Shown: positions 44,694 through 53,972 of the stretch, one piece after another | Layout: each line of letters opens with the position of its first letter | How positions within the stretch are numbered: position 1 is the first letter of the stretch | Assembly (NCBI RefSeq): GCF_002847445.1 | Contig: NZ_CP025430.1 | Location: 2,108,001 to 2,172,000, forward strand | DNA from: Paracoccus zhejiangensis | GTDB taxonomy: Bacteria > Pseudomonadota > Alphaproteobacteria > Rhodobacterales > Rhodobacteraceae | Reading direction: 5' to 3' | DNA length: 64,000 nucleotides | Notes under the pieces: model-generated | The model's database searches: none | Seen by the model: the letters and a program-made list of their open reading frames with translations, nothing else | Told to the model about the DNA's origin: nothing | Position numbers and translations under genes: made by a program

Positions 44694-45236
44694 CTATTTC
44701 CCCTGCGGCCTGAACGCCTTGATCTTCGCCGGGTCGGTTTCGATCCGTCCCGCCCCCATCAGGTCGAGGCAATAGGGCACGGCGGCGAAGACGGCGTTGA
44801 GGCAGGTGGCGATGGCCGAGGGATTGCCCGGCAGGGTGATGATCAGCGAGGCATCGCGGATCGCGGCGGTCTGGCGCGACAGGATCGCGGTCGGCACCTC
44901 GAGCAGCGAGGCGCGGCGCATTTCCTCGCCGAAACCGGCCAGTTCCTTGTCCATCACGTCGATCACCGCCTCGGGCGTCTGGTCGCGCGGTGAGGGGCCG
45001 GTGCCGCCGGTCACAAGGATCAGGTCGCTGCCCAGTTCGGCCAGTTCGCGCAGCTTGGCGGCCACCCCCTCGCGCCCGTCGGGGATGATGTGGCGGGCGA
45101 TCTCCATCGGCGAGGTGACGACCTCGCGCAGCCAGGCCTCGGCGCCCGGCCCGCCCTTGTCCTCGTATTCACCGCTGGCAGCGCGGTCACTGACGGTGAC
45201 GATGGCAATGCGGGCGGTCAGACGCTGGTCGGTCAT
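44694..45236 (-). CDS. mog: Molybdopterin adenylyltransferase (MogA/MoaB family)
   Basis: MogA activates molybdopterin by adenylation before molybdenum insertion. The 180-residue protein has RIAIVTVSDRAASGEYEDKGG, the GGTGPSPRDQTPEA signature (about 75-88) and LPGNPSAIATCL near the end, all of the family. The ATG at 45236 is preceded by AAAAGG; the frame is open 10 codons further upstream. It converges on sulP, and no other cofactor genes are adjacent. MogA versus MoaB cannot be separated here. Confidence 0.88.
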   Translation of the reverse strand: MTDQRLTARIAIVTVSDRAASGEYEDKGGPGAEAWLREVVTSPMEIARHIIPDGREGVAAKLRELAELGSDLILVTGGTGPSPRDQTPEAVIDVMDKELAGFGEEMRRASLLEVPTAILSRQTAAIRDASLIITLPGNPSAIATCLNAVFAAVPYCLDLMGAGRIETDPAKIKAFRPQGK

Positions 45237-45255
45237 GGCGGGGCCTTTTCTATGA

Positions 45256-45277
45256 ACCTGACCCATTCTGGTCAGGT
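45256..45277. promoter_or_regulatory. Perfect 8-6-8 inverted repeat between divergent genes
   Basis: ACCTGACC (45256-45263) and GGTCAGGT (45270-45277) lie 20 bp upstream of mog and about 100 bp upstream of the DUF2945 gene. It could be an operator or an mRNA hairpin. No known site matches. Confidence 0.35.
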
Positions 45278-45374
45278 GTCACCGGGAAGGAAAGAGGGCG
45301 CCACGATGATTGGTGTTTCGAGCGTTCCTGGCCTACCCTGTGCCCATCGCGAACGGAAAACGAGGGAAGGTTCC

Positions 45375-45584
45375 ATGGCCCCCAGATTCAAGGTCGGCGA
45401 TCATGTCAGCTGGAATTCCGAGGCTGGCCGTGTCTCGGGACGGATCATCGCCGTGCATGTCAGCGATTTCGACTACAAGGGCTATACGCATCACGCCTCG
45501 GACAGCGATCCTCAATACGAGATCCAAAGCGACAAGACCGACCATATCGCCGCCCACAGGGGCAGCGCGCTGACGCTGATCTGA
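45375..45584 (+). CDS. DUF2945 (hypervirulence-associated, Tudor-like) small protein
   Basis: The 69-residue protein reads KVGDHVSWNSEAGRVSGRII, then YKGYTHHASDSDPQYEIQSD and a closing AAHRGSALTLI, the pattern of the DUF2945/HVA1 Tudor-like family (small beta proteins of unknown role in bacteria). GGAAGG lies 5 bp upstream of the ATG. It precedes the DUF488 gene by 9 bp, so the two are probably one unit. Confidence 0.85.
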   Translation: MAPRFKVGDHVSWNSEAGRVSGRIIAVHVSDFDYKGYTHHASDSDPQYEIQSDKTDHIAAHRGSALTLI

Positions 45585-45593
45585 CCGGCCCGC

Positions 45594-46157
45594 GTGACCG
45601 CGCCCTTTTATACCGTCGGCCATTCCGACCGCAGCCTGCCGGATTTTCTGGACCTGCTGGCGAGCGCCGGGGTCGGTTTTGTTGCCGATATTCGAAAAAT
45701 GCCGATGTCGCGGGCCAATCCGCAGTTCAACGGCGGGCCGCTGGCCGGGGTGCTGGCCGAGGCCGGGATCGGCTACGAGCATGTCGCCAGCCTTGGCGGC
45801 TTGCGCGGCCGGGACCGCGGGGTGCCCTTCGCGGTGAATGCGCTGTGGCGGAACCGCAGCTTTCACAATTACGCCGATTACGCGCTGTCACCGGAATTTC
45901 GCGACGGGCTGGCGCATCTGCTGCAGCTTGGCGCCGAGCGGCGTGTGACCGTCATGTGCTCGGAAGCCGTCTGGTGGCGCTGCCATCGCCGGATTGTCGC
46001 CGATTACCTGATCGGCGACGGCCAGCCGGTGTTTCACATCATGGCGCCGGATCGGCTGGAGCCGGCGGTGATGACGCCGGGCGCGGTGGTCACGCCCGGT
46101 GCCGGGATCACTTATCCGCCCGCACCCGAAGGCGCGGGCGGAGAGGGGCTTACTTGA
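45594..46157 (+). CDS. DUF488 family protein
   Basis: The 187-residue protein starts [18 protein letters not shown], has [23 protein letters not shown] and the conserved [20 protein letters not shown] (about 120-139, quoted by key residues Cys, Glu, Trp, Cys, His). This is the DUF488 family of unknown function, with conserved Cys/His/Arg residues that suggest an enzyme. The start is a GTG. Its last 8 bp overlap the end of argG on the other strand. Confidence 0.85.
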   Translation: MTAPFYTVGHSDRSLPDFLDLLASAGVGFVADIRKMPMSRANPQFNGGPLAGVLAEAGIGYEHVASLGGLRGRDRGVPFAVNALWRNRSFHNYADYALSPEFRDGLAHLLQLGAERRVTVMCSEAVWWRCHRRIVADYLIGDGQPVFHIMAPDRLEPAVMTPGAVVTPGAGITYPPAPEGAGGEGLT

Positions 46158-47376
46158 ACTTGGCGTTGCGGTTCGCGACCAGTTTCAGCCGCAGCGCGTT
46201 CAGCTTGATGAAGCCCGCCGCATCCTTCTGGTCATAGGCGCCGGCATCATCTTCGAAGGTCACATGCGCCTCGCTGTAAAGCGAATGGTCCGACCAGCGG
46301 CCAACGGTGCTGACATTGCCCTTGTAGAGCTTCAGCCGCACGGTGCCGGTGACATGTTCCTGCGATTTGTCGATGGCGGCCTGCAGCATCTCGCGCTCGG
46401 GGCTGAACCAGAAGCCGTTATAGATCAGCTCTGCATAGCGCGGCATCAGGCAGTCCTTCAGATGCCCGGCGCCGCTGTCCAGCGTGATCTGCTCGATGCC
46501 GCGATGGGCTTCCAGAAGGATGGTGCCGCCCGGCGTTTCATAGATGCCGCGGGACTTCATGCCGACGAAGCGGTTCTCGACGAAATCCAGCCGGCCGATG
46601 CCGTGCTTGCGGCCATATTCGTTCAGGTCGGTTAGGATGGTCGCGGGCGACAGTTTCTGGCCGTTGATCGCCACCGCATCACCCGCCTCAAAAGTCACTT
46701 CGATATATTCGGGCGTATCGGGCGCATCCTCGGGATTGACCGTGCGCTGGTAGACGTAATCGGGCGCCTCTTCCGCCGGGTTCTCCAGCGCCTTGCCCTC
46801 GCTCGAGGTGTGCAAGAGGTTTGCATCGACGCTGAACGGCGCCTCGCCGCGTTTGTCCTTGGCGATGGGGATCTGGTTCTTCTCAGCAAACTCGATCAGC
46901 TTGGTGCGCGAGGTCAGATCCCAGAGCCGCCAGGGCGCGATGACCTTGATCGAGGGGTCGAGCGCATAGGCCGAAAGCTCGAACCGCACCTGGTCGTTGC
47001 CTTTGCCGGTGGCGCCATGGGCGACAGCATCGGCGCCGTGCTGATGGGCAAGCTCCACCAGACGCTTCGAGATCAGCGGCCGGGCGATCGAGGTGCCCAG
47101 AAGGTAAAGCCCCTCGTAAAGCGCATTGGCGCGGAACATCGGGAAGACGAAATCGCGCACGAATTCCTCGCGCAGATCCTCGATATGGATGTTCTCGGGG
47201 GCGATGCCCAGCAGCTCGGCCTTCTGGCGCGCGGGCTCGAGCTCCTCGCCCTGGCCCAGATCGGCGGTGAAGGTGATGACCTCGCAGCCATATTCGGTCT
47301 GCAGCCATTTCAGGATGATCGAGGTGTCCAAGCCTCCGGAATAGGCAAGGACGACTTTCTTCGGCGCGTCGGTCAT
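46150..47376 (-). CDS. argG: Argininosuccinate synthase
   Basis: ArgG joins citrulline and aspartate using ATP, the penultimate step of arginine synthesis. The 408-residue protein has the P-loop-like [15 protein letters not shown] (8-22), [10 protein letters not shown], the [14 protein letters not shown] motif (about 119-132) and APWR, and the C-terminal [13 protein letters not shown]. The ATG at 47376 gives the family N-terminus; the frame open to 48276 is only antisense to ilvA. It is a single gene divergent from ilvA. Confidence 0.97.
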   Translation of the reverse strand: MTDAPKKVVLAYSGGLDTSIILKWLQTEYGCEVITFTADLGQGEELEPARQKAELLGIAPENIHIEDLREEFVRDFVFPMFRANALYEGLYLLGTSIARPLISKRLVELAHQHGADAVAHGATGKGNDQVRFELSAYALDPSIKVIAPWRLWDLTSRTKLIEFAEKNQIPIAKDKRGEAPFSVDANLLHTSSEGKALENPAEEAPDYVYQRTVNPEDAPDTPEYIEVTFEAGDAVAINGQKLSPATILTDLNEYGRKHGIGRLDFVENRFVGMKSRGIYETPGGTILLEAHRGIEQITLDSGAGHLKDCLMPRYAELIYNGFWFSPEREMLQAAIDKSQEHVTGTVRLKLYKGNVSTVGRWSDHSLYSEAHVTFEDDAGAYDQKDAAGFIKLNALRLKLVANRNAKFK

Positions 47377-47496
47377 GGTGATCGGCCCTCTTATTCGCGA
47401 TGTTGCGGCCGGGAATAGGGGGAATCGCGCCGTCTCACAAGGCCTTGCCCCCTGCGCCCCTTGCCAAATCCGCGCTTTCGCGGCATGGGCGAAACC

Positions 47497-48744
47497 ATGG
47501 AAAACTTTACCCAAGCCGTGCGCGCGGCCGAAGACGCGATCCGCGATCTGTTCGAGCCGACGCCCCTCCAGCGCAACGACCACCTGTCGGCGAAATACGG
47601 CGCCGATATCTGGCTGAAGCGCGAGGACCTGACGCCGGTGCGCAGCTACAAGCTGCGCGGGGCCTACAACGCCATGCGCAAGATCATGGTCGACGGGCGC
47701 GGCGGGAACGCGCATTTCGTCTGCGCCAGCGCCGGCAACCACGCGCAGGGCGTGGCCTTCGCCTGCCGCCATTTCGGCGCCAAGGGCACCATCTTCATGC
47801 CGGTGACGACGCCGCAGCAGAAGATCGACAAGACCCGGACCTTCGGCGGCGATTCCGTCGAGATCGTGCTGACCGGCGATTATTTCGACCAGACGCTGGC
47901 CGCCGCGCAGCAGTTCTCGGCCGAGCAGGAGGCGGTGTTCCTGGCACCCTTCGATTCGGCCGATGTGATCGAGGGTCAGGCGACAGTGGCGCTGGAGATG
48001 CTGGAACAGCTCGGCCGCGCGCCCGATCTGGTGGTGCTGCCGGTGGGCGGCGGCGGCTTGTCCTCGGGTGTGTCGCGCTATCTGCGCGAGAATGCGACCG
48101 GGACGCGGCTGGCCTTTGCCGAGCCGCTGGGGGGTGCCAGCCTGCAGGCGGCGCTGCAGAACGGTGCGCCGGTGGCCCTGCCGGCGGTGGACGGTTTCGT
48201 CGATGGTGCCGCGGTGGCGCGAATCGGTGCCCTGCCCTTCGAGGAATTGCAGCGCTACGCGATGACCGACGTGCACCTGGCCCCCGAGGACCGGATCTGC
48301 ATCACCATGCTGGAGATGCTGAACACCGAGGGCATGGTGCTGGAACCGGCGGGCGCGCTGGCGGTGGACGTGCTGGGCGATCTGGGCGATTTGACCGGCA
48401 AGACCGTGGTCTGCGTCTGTTCGGGCGGGAATTTCGACTTCGAGCGCCTGCCCGATGTGAAGGAACGGGCGCAGCGCTTTGCCGGCAAGAAGAAATACCT
48501 GGTGCTGCGGATGCCGCAGCGGCCCGGCGCGCTGCGCGATTTCCTGCAGCTTCTGGGGCCGGATGACGACATCGCCCGCTTTGAATACCTGAAGAAATCG
48601 GCGCGGAACTTCGGCTCGATCCTGATCGGCATCGAAAGCAGCCGGCCCGAGAACCTGACCACCATGCTGCGGCGTCTGGACCAGGCCGGATTCACCTATC
48701 GCGACATCACCAAGGACGCGGTGCTGGCCGAATTCCTGATCTGA
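47497..48744 (+). CDS. ilvA: Threonine ammonia-lyase (dehydratase)
   Basis: IlvA deaminates threonine to 2-oxobutanoate, the entry to isoleucine synthesis. The 415-residue protein is a fold-type II PLP enzyme: the PLP Lys is in [12 protein letters not shown] (about 49-60), [12 protein letters not shown] follows, and the phosphate loop is [13 protein letters not shown]-terminal regulatory ACT-like domain (about 325-410) is present with [17 protein letters not shown]. The start is uncertain between ATG 47497 and ATG 47485. Confidence 0.94.
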   Translation: MENFTQAVRAAEDAIRDLFEPTPLQRNDHLSAKYGADIWLKREDLTPVRSYKLRGAYNAMRKIMVDGRGGNAHFVCASAGNHAQGVAFACRHFGAKGTIFMPVTTPQQKIDKTRTFGGDSVEIVLTGDYFDQTLAAAQQFSAEQEAVFLAPFDSADVIEGQATVALEMLEQLGRAPDLVVLPVGGGGLSSGVSRYLRENATGTRLAFAEPLGGASLQAALQNGAPVALPAVDGFVDGAAVARIGALPFEELQRYAMTDVHLAPEDRICITMLEMLNTEGMVLEPAGALAVDVLGDLGDLTGKTVVCVCSGGNFDFERLPDVKERAQRFAGKKKYLVLRMPQRPGALRDFLQLLGPDDDIARFEYLKKSARNFGSILIGIESSRPENLTTMLRRLDQAGFTYRDITKDAVLAEFLI

Positions 48745-48756
48745 GCCGGCAAGGGT

Positions 48757-49113
48757 TCAGGCCACCCCGGCCTGGCCGCCCTCGCGGTCATCGACCATGC
48801 GGGCGAGATCGCGCATGAACAGCTGTTTCGATCGCGAATAACAGCTGATGATCTGCTTGATGCTGATCTCGGCCAACTGGCCGCGCAGGGTTTGCGTCTC
48901 GCTGCTCTGGCACAGGGCACCGAATTCCGCAAAACCAAGATTCCACGCGCTGCCTTTGAGAAAATGCAGGTCGCGCGCCAGCTTGGCGGGATCGTCCCTG
49001 GACAGGCGCATGACGATCTCTTCGACCTCGTCCATGAACAGTTCCAGCACCGGGGCGAATTCGGACTGTCCGACCTCCTCGCGCAGTTCCAACACCCTCG
49101 TCCAGTCGATCAT
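48757..49113 (-). CDS. Histidine phosphotransfer (Hpt) protein
   Basis: This 118-residue four-helix protein carries the Hpt motif LARDLHFLKGSAWNLGF with phospho-accepting His50. Hpt proteins relay phosphate between a hybrid kinase and a response regulator. It ends with an Arg/Asp-rich helix. It is divergent from the receiver-phosphatase gene at 49251, 137 bp away, which makes that protein a natural partner; no histidine kinase is nearby. The ATG at 49113 is used; a TTG lies two codons upstream. Confidence 0.88.
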   Translation of the reverse strand: MIDWTRVLELREEVGQSEFAPVLELFMDEVEEIVMRLSRDDPAKLARDLHFLKGSAWNLGFAEFGALCQSSETQTLRGQLAEISIKQIISCYSRSKQLFMRDLARMVDDREGGQAGVA

Positions 49114-49250
49114 GCCCAACGCCCCATCCGGTCGCGAATCCTTCCCGACCTGTCTAGCAGCAGCGACTTACGGAATGCTTAAACCTCGGGCAGGTTCGGC
49201 GGTTTTCCCGGTTTACCTGATCTTTACCGCCCCTGCCCTATCCAAGGCGG

Positions 49251-50576
49251 GTGAGTGACCCGATTCGCCTTGACGACCCGCTGCCGCCGGGGGCGCTGAC
49301 GCCCGCTCCGGGCCGTCTGGTCCTGCTCGTGGATGACAGCCGGGCGCAACGGCGGATGCTGTCGATCCAGCTGCAGCGCGCCGGTTACCAGGTGATCGAG
49401 GCGGAATCCGGGCCCGAAGCACTGCAGGTCTGCCGGCGATACGAACCCGATATCGTGCTTTCGGATTGGATCATGCCGGGGATGACCGGCCCCGAGCTTT
49501 GCCGCGAGTTCCGCGGGCTCAGCCGCGAAGGCTATGGCTATTTCATCCTGCTGACTTCGAAGACCGAGGCCTCGGACATCGCCTACGGGCTGGAGGCCGG
49601 GGCCGACGACTTCCTGACCAAGCCGATCTCGGGGGCTGAGCTGCGGGCGCGATTGCGCGCCGGCGACCGGATCCTGCGATTCGAGGAGAAGCTGCGGGCC
49701 AGCAATGCCCAGCTGCAGAAGACGCTGGACCGGCTGAACCTGGCGCAGGAGGCGATGGATCGCGACCTGCGCGAGGCGCGCAAGCTGCAGCAGGGCCTGG
49801 TGCGCGAACGCTCGGGCCGGTTCCAGCACTTTGAGCTGTCTCTGCTGCTGCGCCCTGCGGGCCATATCGGCGGGGACCTGGTCGGCTTCTTTCCCATCAA
49901 TCAGGACCGGGCCGGAATCTTCTCGATCGACGTGTCCGGCCATGGCGTCACCGCCGCATTGCTGACCGCGCGGCTGGCGGCACATCTGTCCGGCTCGACC
50001 GAGCAGAACGTGGCGCTGCGCGCCGCGCAAGCCGGAACCGAGGCGGTCTCACCGCTGGCGCTGGCGCAGTTCTTCAACACCATGCTGCTGGAGGAGACCC
50101 AGACCGACACCTATTTCACCATGGTCTATGCCGATCTGGATTTCCACAGCGGCGAATTGCGCGGCGTGCAGGCCGGGCATCCCCATCCGCTGGTCCAGCG
50201 CCGGACCGGCGAAATCGAGCCCGTGGGGGATGGCGGCATGCCCATCGGGGTGCTTGCCCGACCGCGGTTCGACGAATTTCGCCTGAGGCTGAACCCCGGT
50301 GACCGCCTGCTGATCGCCTCGGACGGGATCACCGAGGCGACCGATCCCGATGGCAATCTTCTCGGCGACGAGGGGGTCATGAACATTGCCCGTGGCCACA
50401 GGGGACTGAGTGGTCACAACTTCCTCGACGCCATGTCCTTCTGCGTCTCGCAATTCACCCATGGCGAAAGGCGCGACGACATCTCGGCGGTGCTGATCGA
50501 GCATCGTGAATGGGGAGATCGCGACGCTGACCCGCTGCGGTCCGGGCCAGACCGCAGGGGCAACTTGCCGCCATGA
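49251..50576 (+). CDS. Response regulator with PP2C-type (RsbU/SpoIIE) phosphatase output
   Basis: The 441-residue protein has an N-terminal receiver domain (about 22-140) with LLVDDS, phospho-acceptor Asp72 in VLSDWIMPGM, and TKPIS, then a coiled-coil linker (about 145-185), then a PP2C/SpoIIE phosphatase domain (about 200-425) with GGDLVGFF, SIDVSGHGVTAAL, LLIASDGITEA and RRDDISAVLIE, which hold the metal-binding Asp. Such proteins dephosphorylate anti-sigma antagonists in partner-switching. No such partners are in the window. The start is a GTG after AAGGCGG. Confidence 0.93.
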   Translation: MSDPIRLDDPLPPGALTPAPGRLVLLVDDSRAQRRMLSIQLQRAGYQVIEAESGPEALQVCRRYEPDIVLSDWIMPGMTGPELCREFRGLSREGYGYFILLTSKTEASDIAYGLEAGADDFLTKPISGAELRARLRAGDRILRFEEKLRASNAQLQKTLDRLNLAQEAMDRDLREARKLQQGLVRERSGRFQHFELSLLLRPAGHIGGDLVGFFPINQDRAGIFSIDVSGHGVTAALLTARLAAHLSGSTEQNVALRAAQAGTEAVSPLALAQFFNTMLLEETQTDTYFTMVYADLDFHSGELRGVQAGHPHPLVQRRTGEIEPVGDGGMPIGVLARPRFDEFRLRLNPGDRLLIASDGITEATDPDGNLLGDEGVMNIARGHRGLSGHNFLDAMSFCVSQFTHGERRDDISAVLIEHREWGDRDADPLRSGPDRRGNLPP

Positions 50577-50590
50577 CGGAGGGGCGGCGA

Positions 50591-51046
50591 TCAGCGCCAG
50601 GGCCGGCCCGCCCGAAGCCATCGGGTCACCAGCGCCCTGGACCCCGGATCGGCCAGCGCATCGGGCAGATCGTCCAGTGGCAACCACAGCGGCAGGTGAT
50701 CCGGCTCGCTTGGCGGGCCGAGTCGTCGCAGGGGACGGGCCAGCCAGATCGAACAGATCTTCTCAGCATGGTAGCCGTATTCGGGCAGCCAGGCGAAGCG
50801 GCGATAAATGCCGAGCCGACGCGGTGCGGCGATGGACCAGCCGGTCTCCTCGAATACTTCGCGGTGCAGGGCCGCAACGGGGGACTCGCCCGGATCGATG
50901 CCACCGCCCGGCAGTTGCAGCTCGGGCTCGGGCCGGGTTTGCAGGGTCAGCAGCGCCTGCCCGTCCCGAACGAGCAAGGCATAGGCGCCGGGCCGGGCGC
51001 GATAGCGGTGGCCGGACTCGGGCGGCTGGCCATAGCGGGGGATCAT
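50591..51046 (-). CDS. NUDIX hydrolase
   Basis: The 151-residue protein contains the NUDIX box GGGIDPGESPVAALHREVFEETGW (about 47-70, with Glu at the metal-binding REVFEE). NUDIX enzymes hydrolyse nucleoside diphosphates linked to another group; substrate is not readable. The ATG at 51046 has AAGGA 9 bp upstream; the frame stays open to 51076. It converges on the phosphatase gene with 14 bp between. Confidence 0.9.
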   Translation of the reverse strand: MIPRYGQPPESGHRYRARPGAYALLVRDGQALLTLQTRPEPELQLPGGGIDPGESPVAALHREVFEETGWSIAAPRRLGIYRRFAWLPEYGYHAEKICSIWLARPLRRLGPPSEPDHLPLWLPLDDLPDALADPGSRALVTRWLRAGRPWR

Positions 51047-51199
51047 CGACCGTCGTCCTTCTGGGTCATCCGGCATGGATTAGCCGCCCGCTGCGCGAGT
51101 GGAAAGCCCACCCTTGGGATCGGGCCGCAATTGCCTATATTGGGGTCGAGCCATATTGCCGTGCCCGTGCCGGCGCTGCCCCGATTGCAAGGAATTATG

Positions 51200-52222
51200 A
51201 TGAACAAGATCAACCAGATCGCCTGGGACGATACGGTCCTTCCCTTCCAGCTTGACCGTTCCGACATCCGTGGCCGGGTGGCCCGGCTGGACGGGGTGCT
51301 GGAGCATATCCTGTCGCGCCACAACTATCCGGCCCCGGTCAGCGCGCTGGTGGCCGAGGTGGCGCTGCTGGCGGCGCTGATCGGCCCGACCATCAGCTTG
51401 CGCTGGAAGCTGAGCCTGCAGGTGCGGGGCAGCGGCGCCATCCGCACCATCGCCGCCGACTACTACGCCCCCGCAACCGAGGGCGAACCGGCGCGCATCC
51501 GGGCCTGGGCCAGTTTCGACGAGGCGCGGCTGGACGGTCGCCCGCCCTTCGAGCAGATCGGCGAGGGCTATTTCGCCATCCTGATCGATCAGGGCCAGGG
51601 GACCACTCCCTATCAGGGTATCACGCCCTTGGCCGGCGGCTCGCTTTCGGCCTGCGCCCAGACCTATTTCGCGCAATCCGAACAGCTGCCCACGCGCTTT
51701 GCGCTGACCCATGGCCGCTCGCAGATGGCCGGCGAGGCCGAGCATTGGCGCGCGGGCGGCGTCATGCTGCAGACCCTGCCGGCGACGCCGATGAGCGGGT
51801 CCGAGGGCGGCAGTGGTGAAGGCGGGCTGATCGAGGCAGCCGACATCCTCCAGGGCGCGGAATCCGAGGATTGGAACCGGGCGAATATCCTGCTGGACAC
51901 GGTCGAGCCGCTGGAGCTGATCGGCCCCTCGCTCGCGCCGACCGACCTTCTGGTGCGACTGTTCCACGAGGAAGCCCCGCGGGTCTTTGACCCGCAGCGG
52001 GTGGAGTTCGGCTGTTCCTGCACCGCGGACCGCGTGCGCGACACGCTGTCGATCTACTCGGCGAAGGATATCGGCCACATGACCACGCCCGAGGGCATCG
52101 TCACCGCAGATTGCCAGTTCTGCGGCGCGCATTACGAGTTCGACCCGAAAAGCCTCGGCTTCGAGGCGACCGTCGATGCCGAGGGCAATCCGATCGAACC
52201 GCAAGACCGGGCGGCCGAGTGA
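51200..52222 (+). CDS. hslO: Redox-regulated chaperone Hsp33
   Basis: Hsp33 binds unfolding proteins when oxidised. The 340-residue protein has the N-terminal domain with VLEHILSRHNYP, SLQVRGSGAIRTI and YFAQSEQLPTRFAL, and a C-terminal zinc site of CSC (in FGCSCTADRVR) and C-x2-C (in DCQFCGAHYEF), the redox switch. It is somewhat longer than E. coli Hsp33 because of a tail and a Gly/Ser-rich loop near 195. Two adjacent ATGs exist; 51200 is best spaced from AAGGAA. The stop overlaps the next gene. Confidence 0.95.
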   Translation: MNKINQIAWDDTVLPFQLDRSDIRGRVARLDGVLEHILSRHNYPAPVSALVAEVALLAALIGPTISLRWKLSLQVRGSGAIRTIAADYYAPATEGEPARIRAWASFDEARLDGRPPFEQIGEGYFAILIDQGQGTTPYQGITPLAGGSLSACAQTYFAQSEQLPTRFALTHGRSQMAGEAEHWRAGGVMLQTLPATPMSGSEGGSGEGGLIEAADILQGAESEDWNRANILLDTVEPLELIGPSLAPTDLLVRLFHEEAPRVFDPQRVEFGCSCTADRVRDTLSIYSAKDIGHMTTPEGIVTADCQFCGAHYEFDPKSLGFEATVDAEGNPIEPQDRAAE

Positions 52223-52812
52223 GAACCGGCTGGTCGGAAGACCTGCTGAGACAGGCCCTGGCAGCTCCGGCAGGGCCGACCTCGGATTTCGATCTGAACC
52301 CCGAGGTCGCGCCGCCGGCCGGGCAATTGCGCCCGGCCGGCGTGCTCGCCGCCTTTCACGAGGATGACGGTCGCCTGGTGCTGACCAAGCGCGCCGCCAC
52401 GATGCGCCACCATCCCGGCCAGATCGCCCTGCCCGGCGGCAAGGTCGATCCGGGTGATGCCGACGTGATTGCCGCCGCCCTGCGCGAGGCGCGCGAGGAG
52501 ATTGCATTGCCCACGGAACAGGTCGAGGTGATCGGCACGCTACCCGCGCACCGCACCGTCACCGGCTTTGCCATCACCCCGGTCCTGGCCGTCATTCGCG
52601 GCCGCTTCGACCCGATTCCCGAGCCGGGCGAGGTGGCCGAGGTCTTTGACCTGCCCTTCGACCATATCGCAGATCCTGCCTGCTACCGGGTCGAGGGGCG
52701 ATACTGGCGCGGCAGCTGGCGCAGCTATCACGCCGCGCCCTACGGTCCATATTACCTCTGGGGTGCCACCGCGCGCATCCTCTGGTCGCTGGCCAACAGG
52801 TTCGCGGCCTGA
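52219..52812 (+). CDS. CoA pyrophosphatase-type NUDIX hydrolase
   Basis: The 197-residue protein has PAGVLAAFHEDDGRLVLTKR, then MRHHPGQIALPGGKVDPGDAD and LREAREEIAL, the NUDIX box in the form typical of CoA-cleaving enzymes (UPF0035 R.HPGQI.FPGG). It likely cleaves CoA or its oxidised forms to 4'-phosphopantetheine. The start is a GTG overlapping the hslO stop (GTGA), and the stop overlaps the cca start (TGATG), so hslO, this gene, cca and the ABC exporter form one unit. Confidence 0.88.
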   Translation: MRTGWSEDLLRQALAAPAGPTSDFDLNPEVAPPAGQLRPAGVLAAFHEDDGRLVLTKRAATMRHHPGQIALPGGKVDPGDADVIAAALREAREEIALPTEQVEVIGTLPAHRTVTGFAITPVLAVIRGRFDPIPEPGEVAEVFDLPFDHIADPACYRVEGRYWRGSWRSYHAAPYGPYYLWGATARILWSLANRFAA

Positions 52813-53972
52813 TGCGGATCTCCGGCCCCTTCCTCACCGATCCGGCACTGCTGGCCGTCCTCGATGCGATCGAGGCGGGCGGGCATCGGGTGTTTCTAGT
52901 CGGCGGCGCGGTGCGCAATGCGCTTCTGGGCGAGCCAATCGGGGATGTGGACCTGTCCACCGACGCCCGACCCGAGCGGGTTGTGGAGCTGGCGCAGGCG
53001 GCGGGACTGAAGCCGGTGCCGACGGGGATCGAACATGGCACGATCACCGTGGTCTCGGGCGGGACCGGCTTCGAAGTCACCACCTTCCGCCGCGATGTCG
53101 AGACCGACGGGCGCCGCGCGATCGTCGCCTTCTCGGACAGCATCGAGGAGGATGCCGAGCGGCGCGATTTCACCATGAACGCGCTTTACGCGACCCGCGC
53201 GGGCGAGGTGATTGATCCGGTCGGCGGGCTGGATGACTTGGCGGCGCGGCGGTTGCGCTTTGTCGGTGATCCCGAGGAGCGTATCCACGAGGATTACCTG
53301 CGCATCCTGCGCTTCTTCCGCTTTCACGCCTGGTATGGCCGCGAAGCCGAGCCGCAGGCGCTGGCTGCCTGCGCGGCGCTGGCGGGTGGCCTCGCGGGCA
53401 TCTCGAAAGAGCGGATCGGGGCCGAGATGCGCAAGCTGTTGGCTGCGCCCGACCCCTCCGATGCGCTGGCGCTGATGACCGAGACCGGAATTCTGGCGCG
53501 GGTTCTACCCGGTGCGGACCCGGCGCAGATGCCCGCGTTGATCGCGGCTGAAGGGGATGCCGCGCCCGCATGGCCGCGCCGACTGGCGCTGCTGGGCGCA
53601 GACGACGCAGCGGACGCCCTTCGCCTGTCGCGCGCCGAGGCCGGGGAGCAGGCGCAACTGGCGGGGGCGCTGGCGGCGAACTGGTCGCTCAATGAGGCCG
53701 GTTATCGCCTTGGTGCGGCGCTGGCGACCGATATCGCGCTGGTCCGGGCGGCACGCGGCCTGCGGCTGCCTGAGGGGTGGCGCGATCAGATTGCCGCCGC
53801 TGCGCGCGCCCGGCTGCCCATCGCCGCCGCTGACCTGATGCCCGAGTTGCAGGGGCCAGCCCTCGGCCAAGGTCTGAAGGCCGCCGAAGCCCGCTGGATC
53901 GCCGAGGGTTTTGCCACCCCCGCCGCAAACCTGATCGAGACCGCCCGGTTGGCGGCAAAGGAGGGCGCATGA
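52812..53972 (+). CDS. cca: CCA tRNA nucleotidyltransferase / poly(A) polymerase family
   Basis: The 386-residue protein has the class II nucleotidyltransferase core: FLVGGAVRNALLG (28-40), the catalytic Asp pair in GDVDLST (about 44-50), TTFRRDVETDGRRA, and RRDFTMNALY, then RLRFVGDPEERIHEDYLRILRFFRF (about 155-180) and a helical C-terminal domain. It repairs or adds the CCA tail of tRNAs; poly(A) polymerase activity is the alternative in this family. It lies in the hslO unit and overlaps the exporter gene by ATGA. Confidence 0.92.
   Translation: MRISGPFLTDPALLAVLDAIEAGGHRVFLVGGAVRNALLGEPIGDVDLSTDARPERVVELAQAAGLKPVPTGIEHGTITVVSGGTGFEVTTFRRDVETDGRRAIVAFSDSIEEDAERRDFTMNALYATRAGEVIDPVGGLDDLAARRLRFVGDPEERIHEDYLRILRFFRFHAWYGREAEPQALAACAALAGGLAGISKERIGAEMRKLLAAPDPSDALALMTETGILARVLPGADPAQMPALIAAEGDAAPAWPRRLALLGADDAADALRLSRAEAGEQAQLAGALAANWSLNEAGYRLGAALATDIALVRAARGLRLPEGWRDQIAAAARARLPIAAADLMPELQGPALGQGLKAAEARWIAEGFATPAANLIETARLAAKEGA

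Noticed and set aside
46150..48276. A 708-codon frame extending argG upstream.
   Set aside because: Everything before 47376 is antisense to ilvA; ArgG begins at the ATG with its usual N-terminus.
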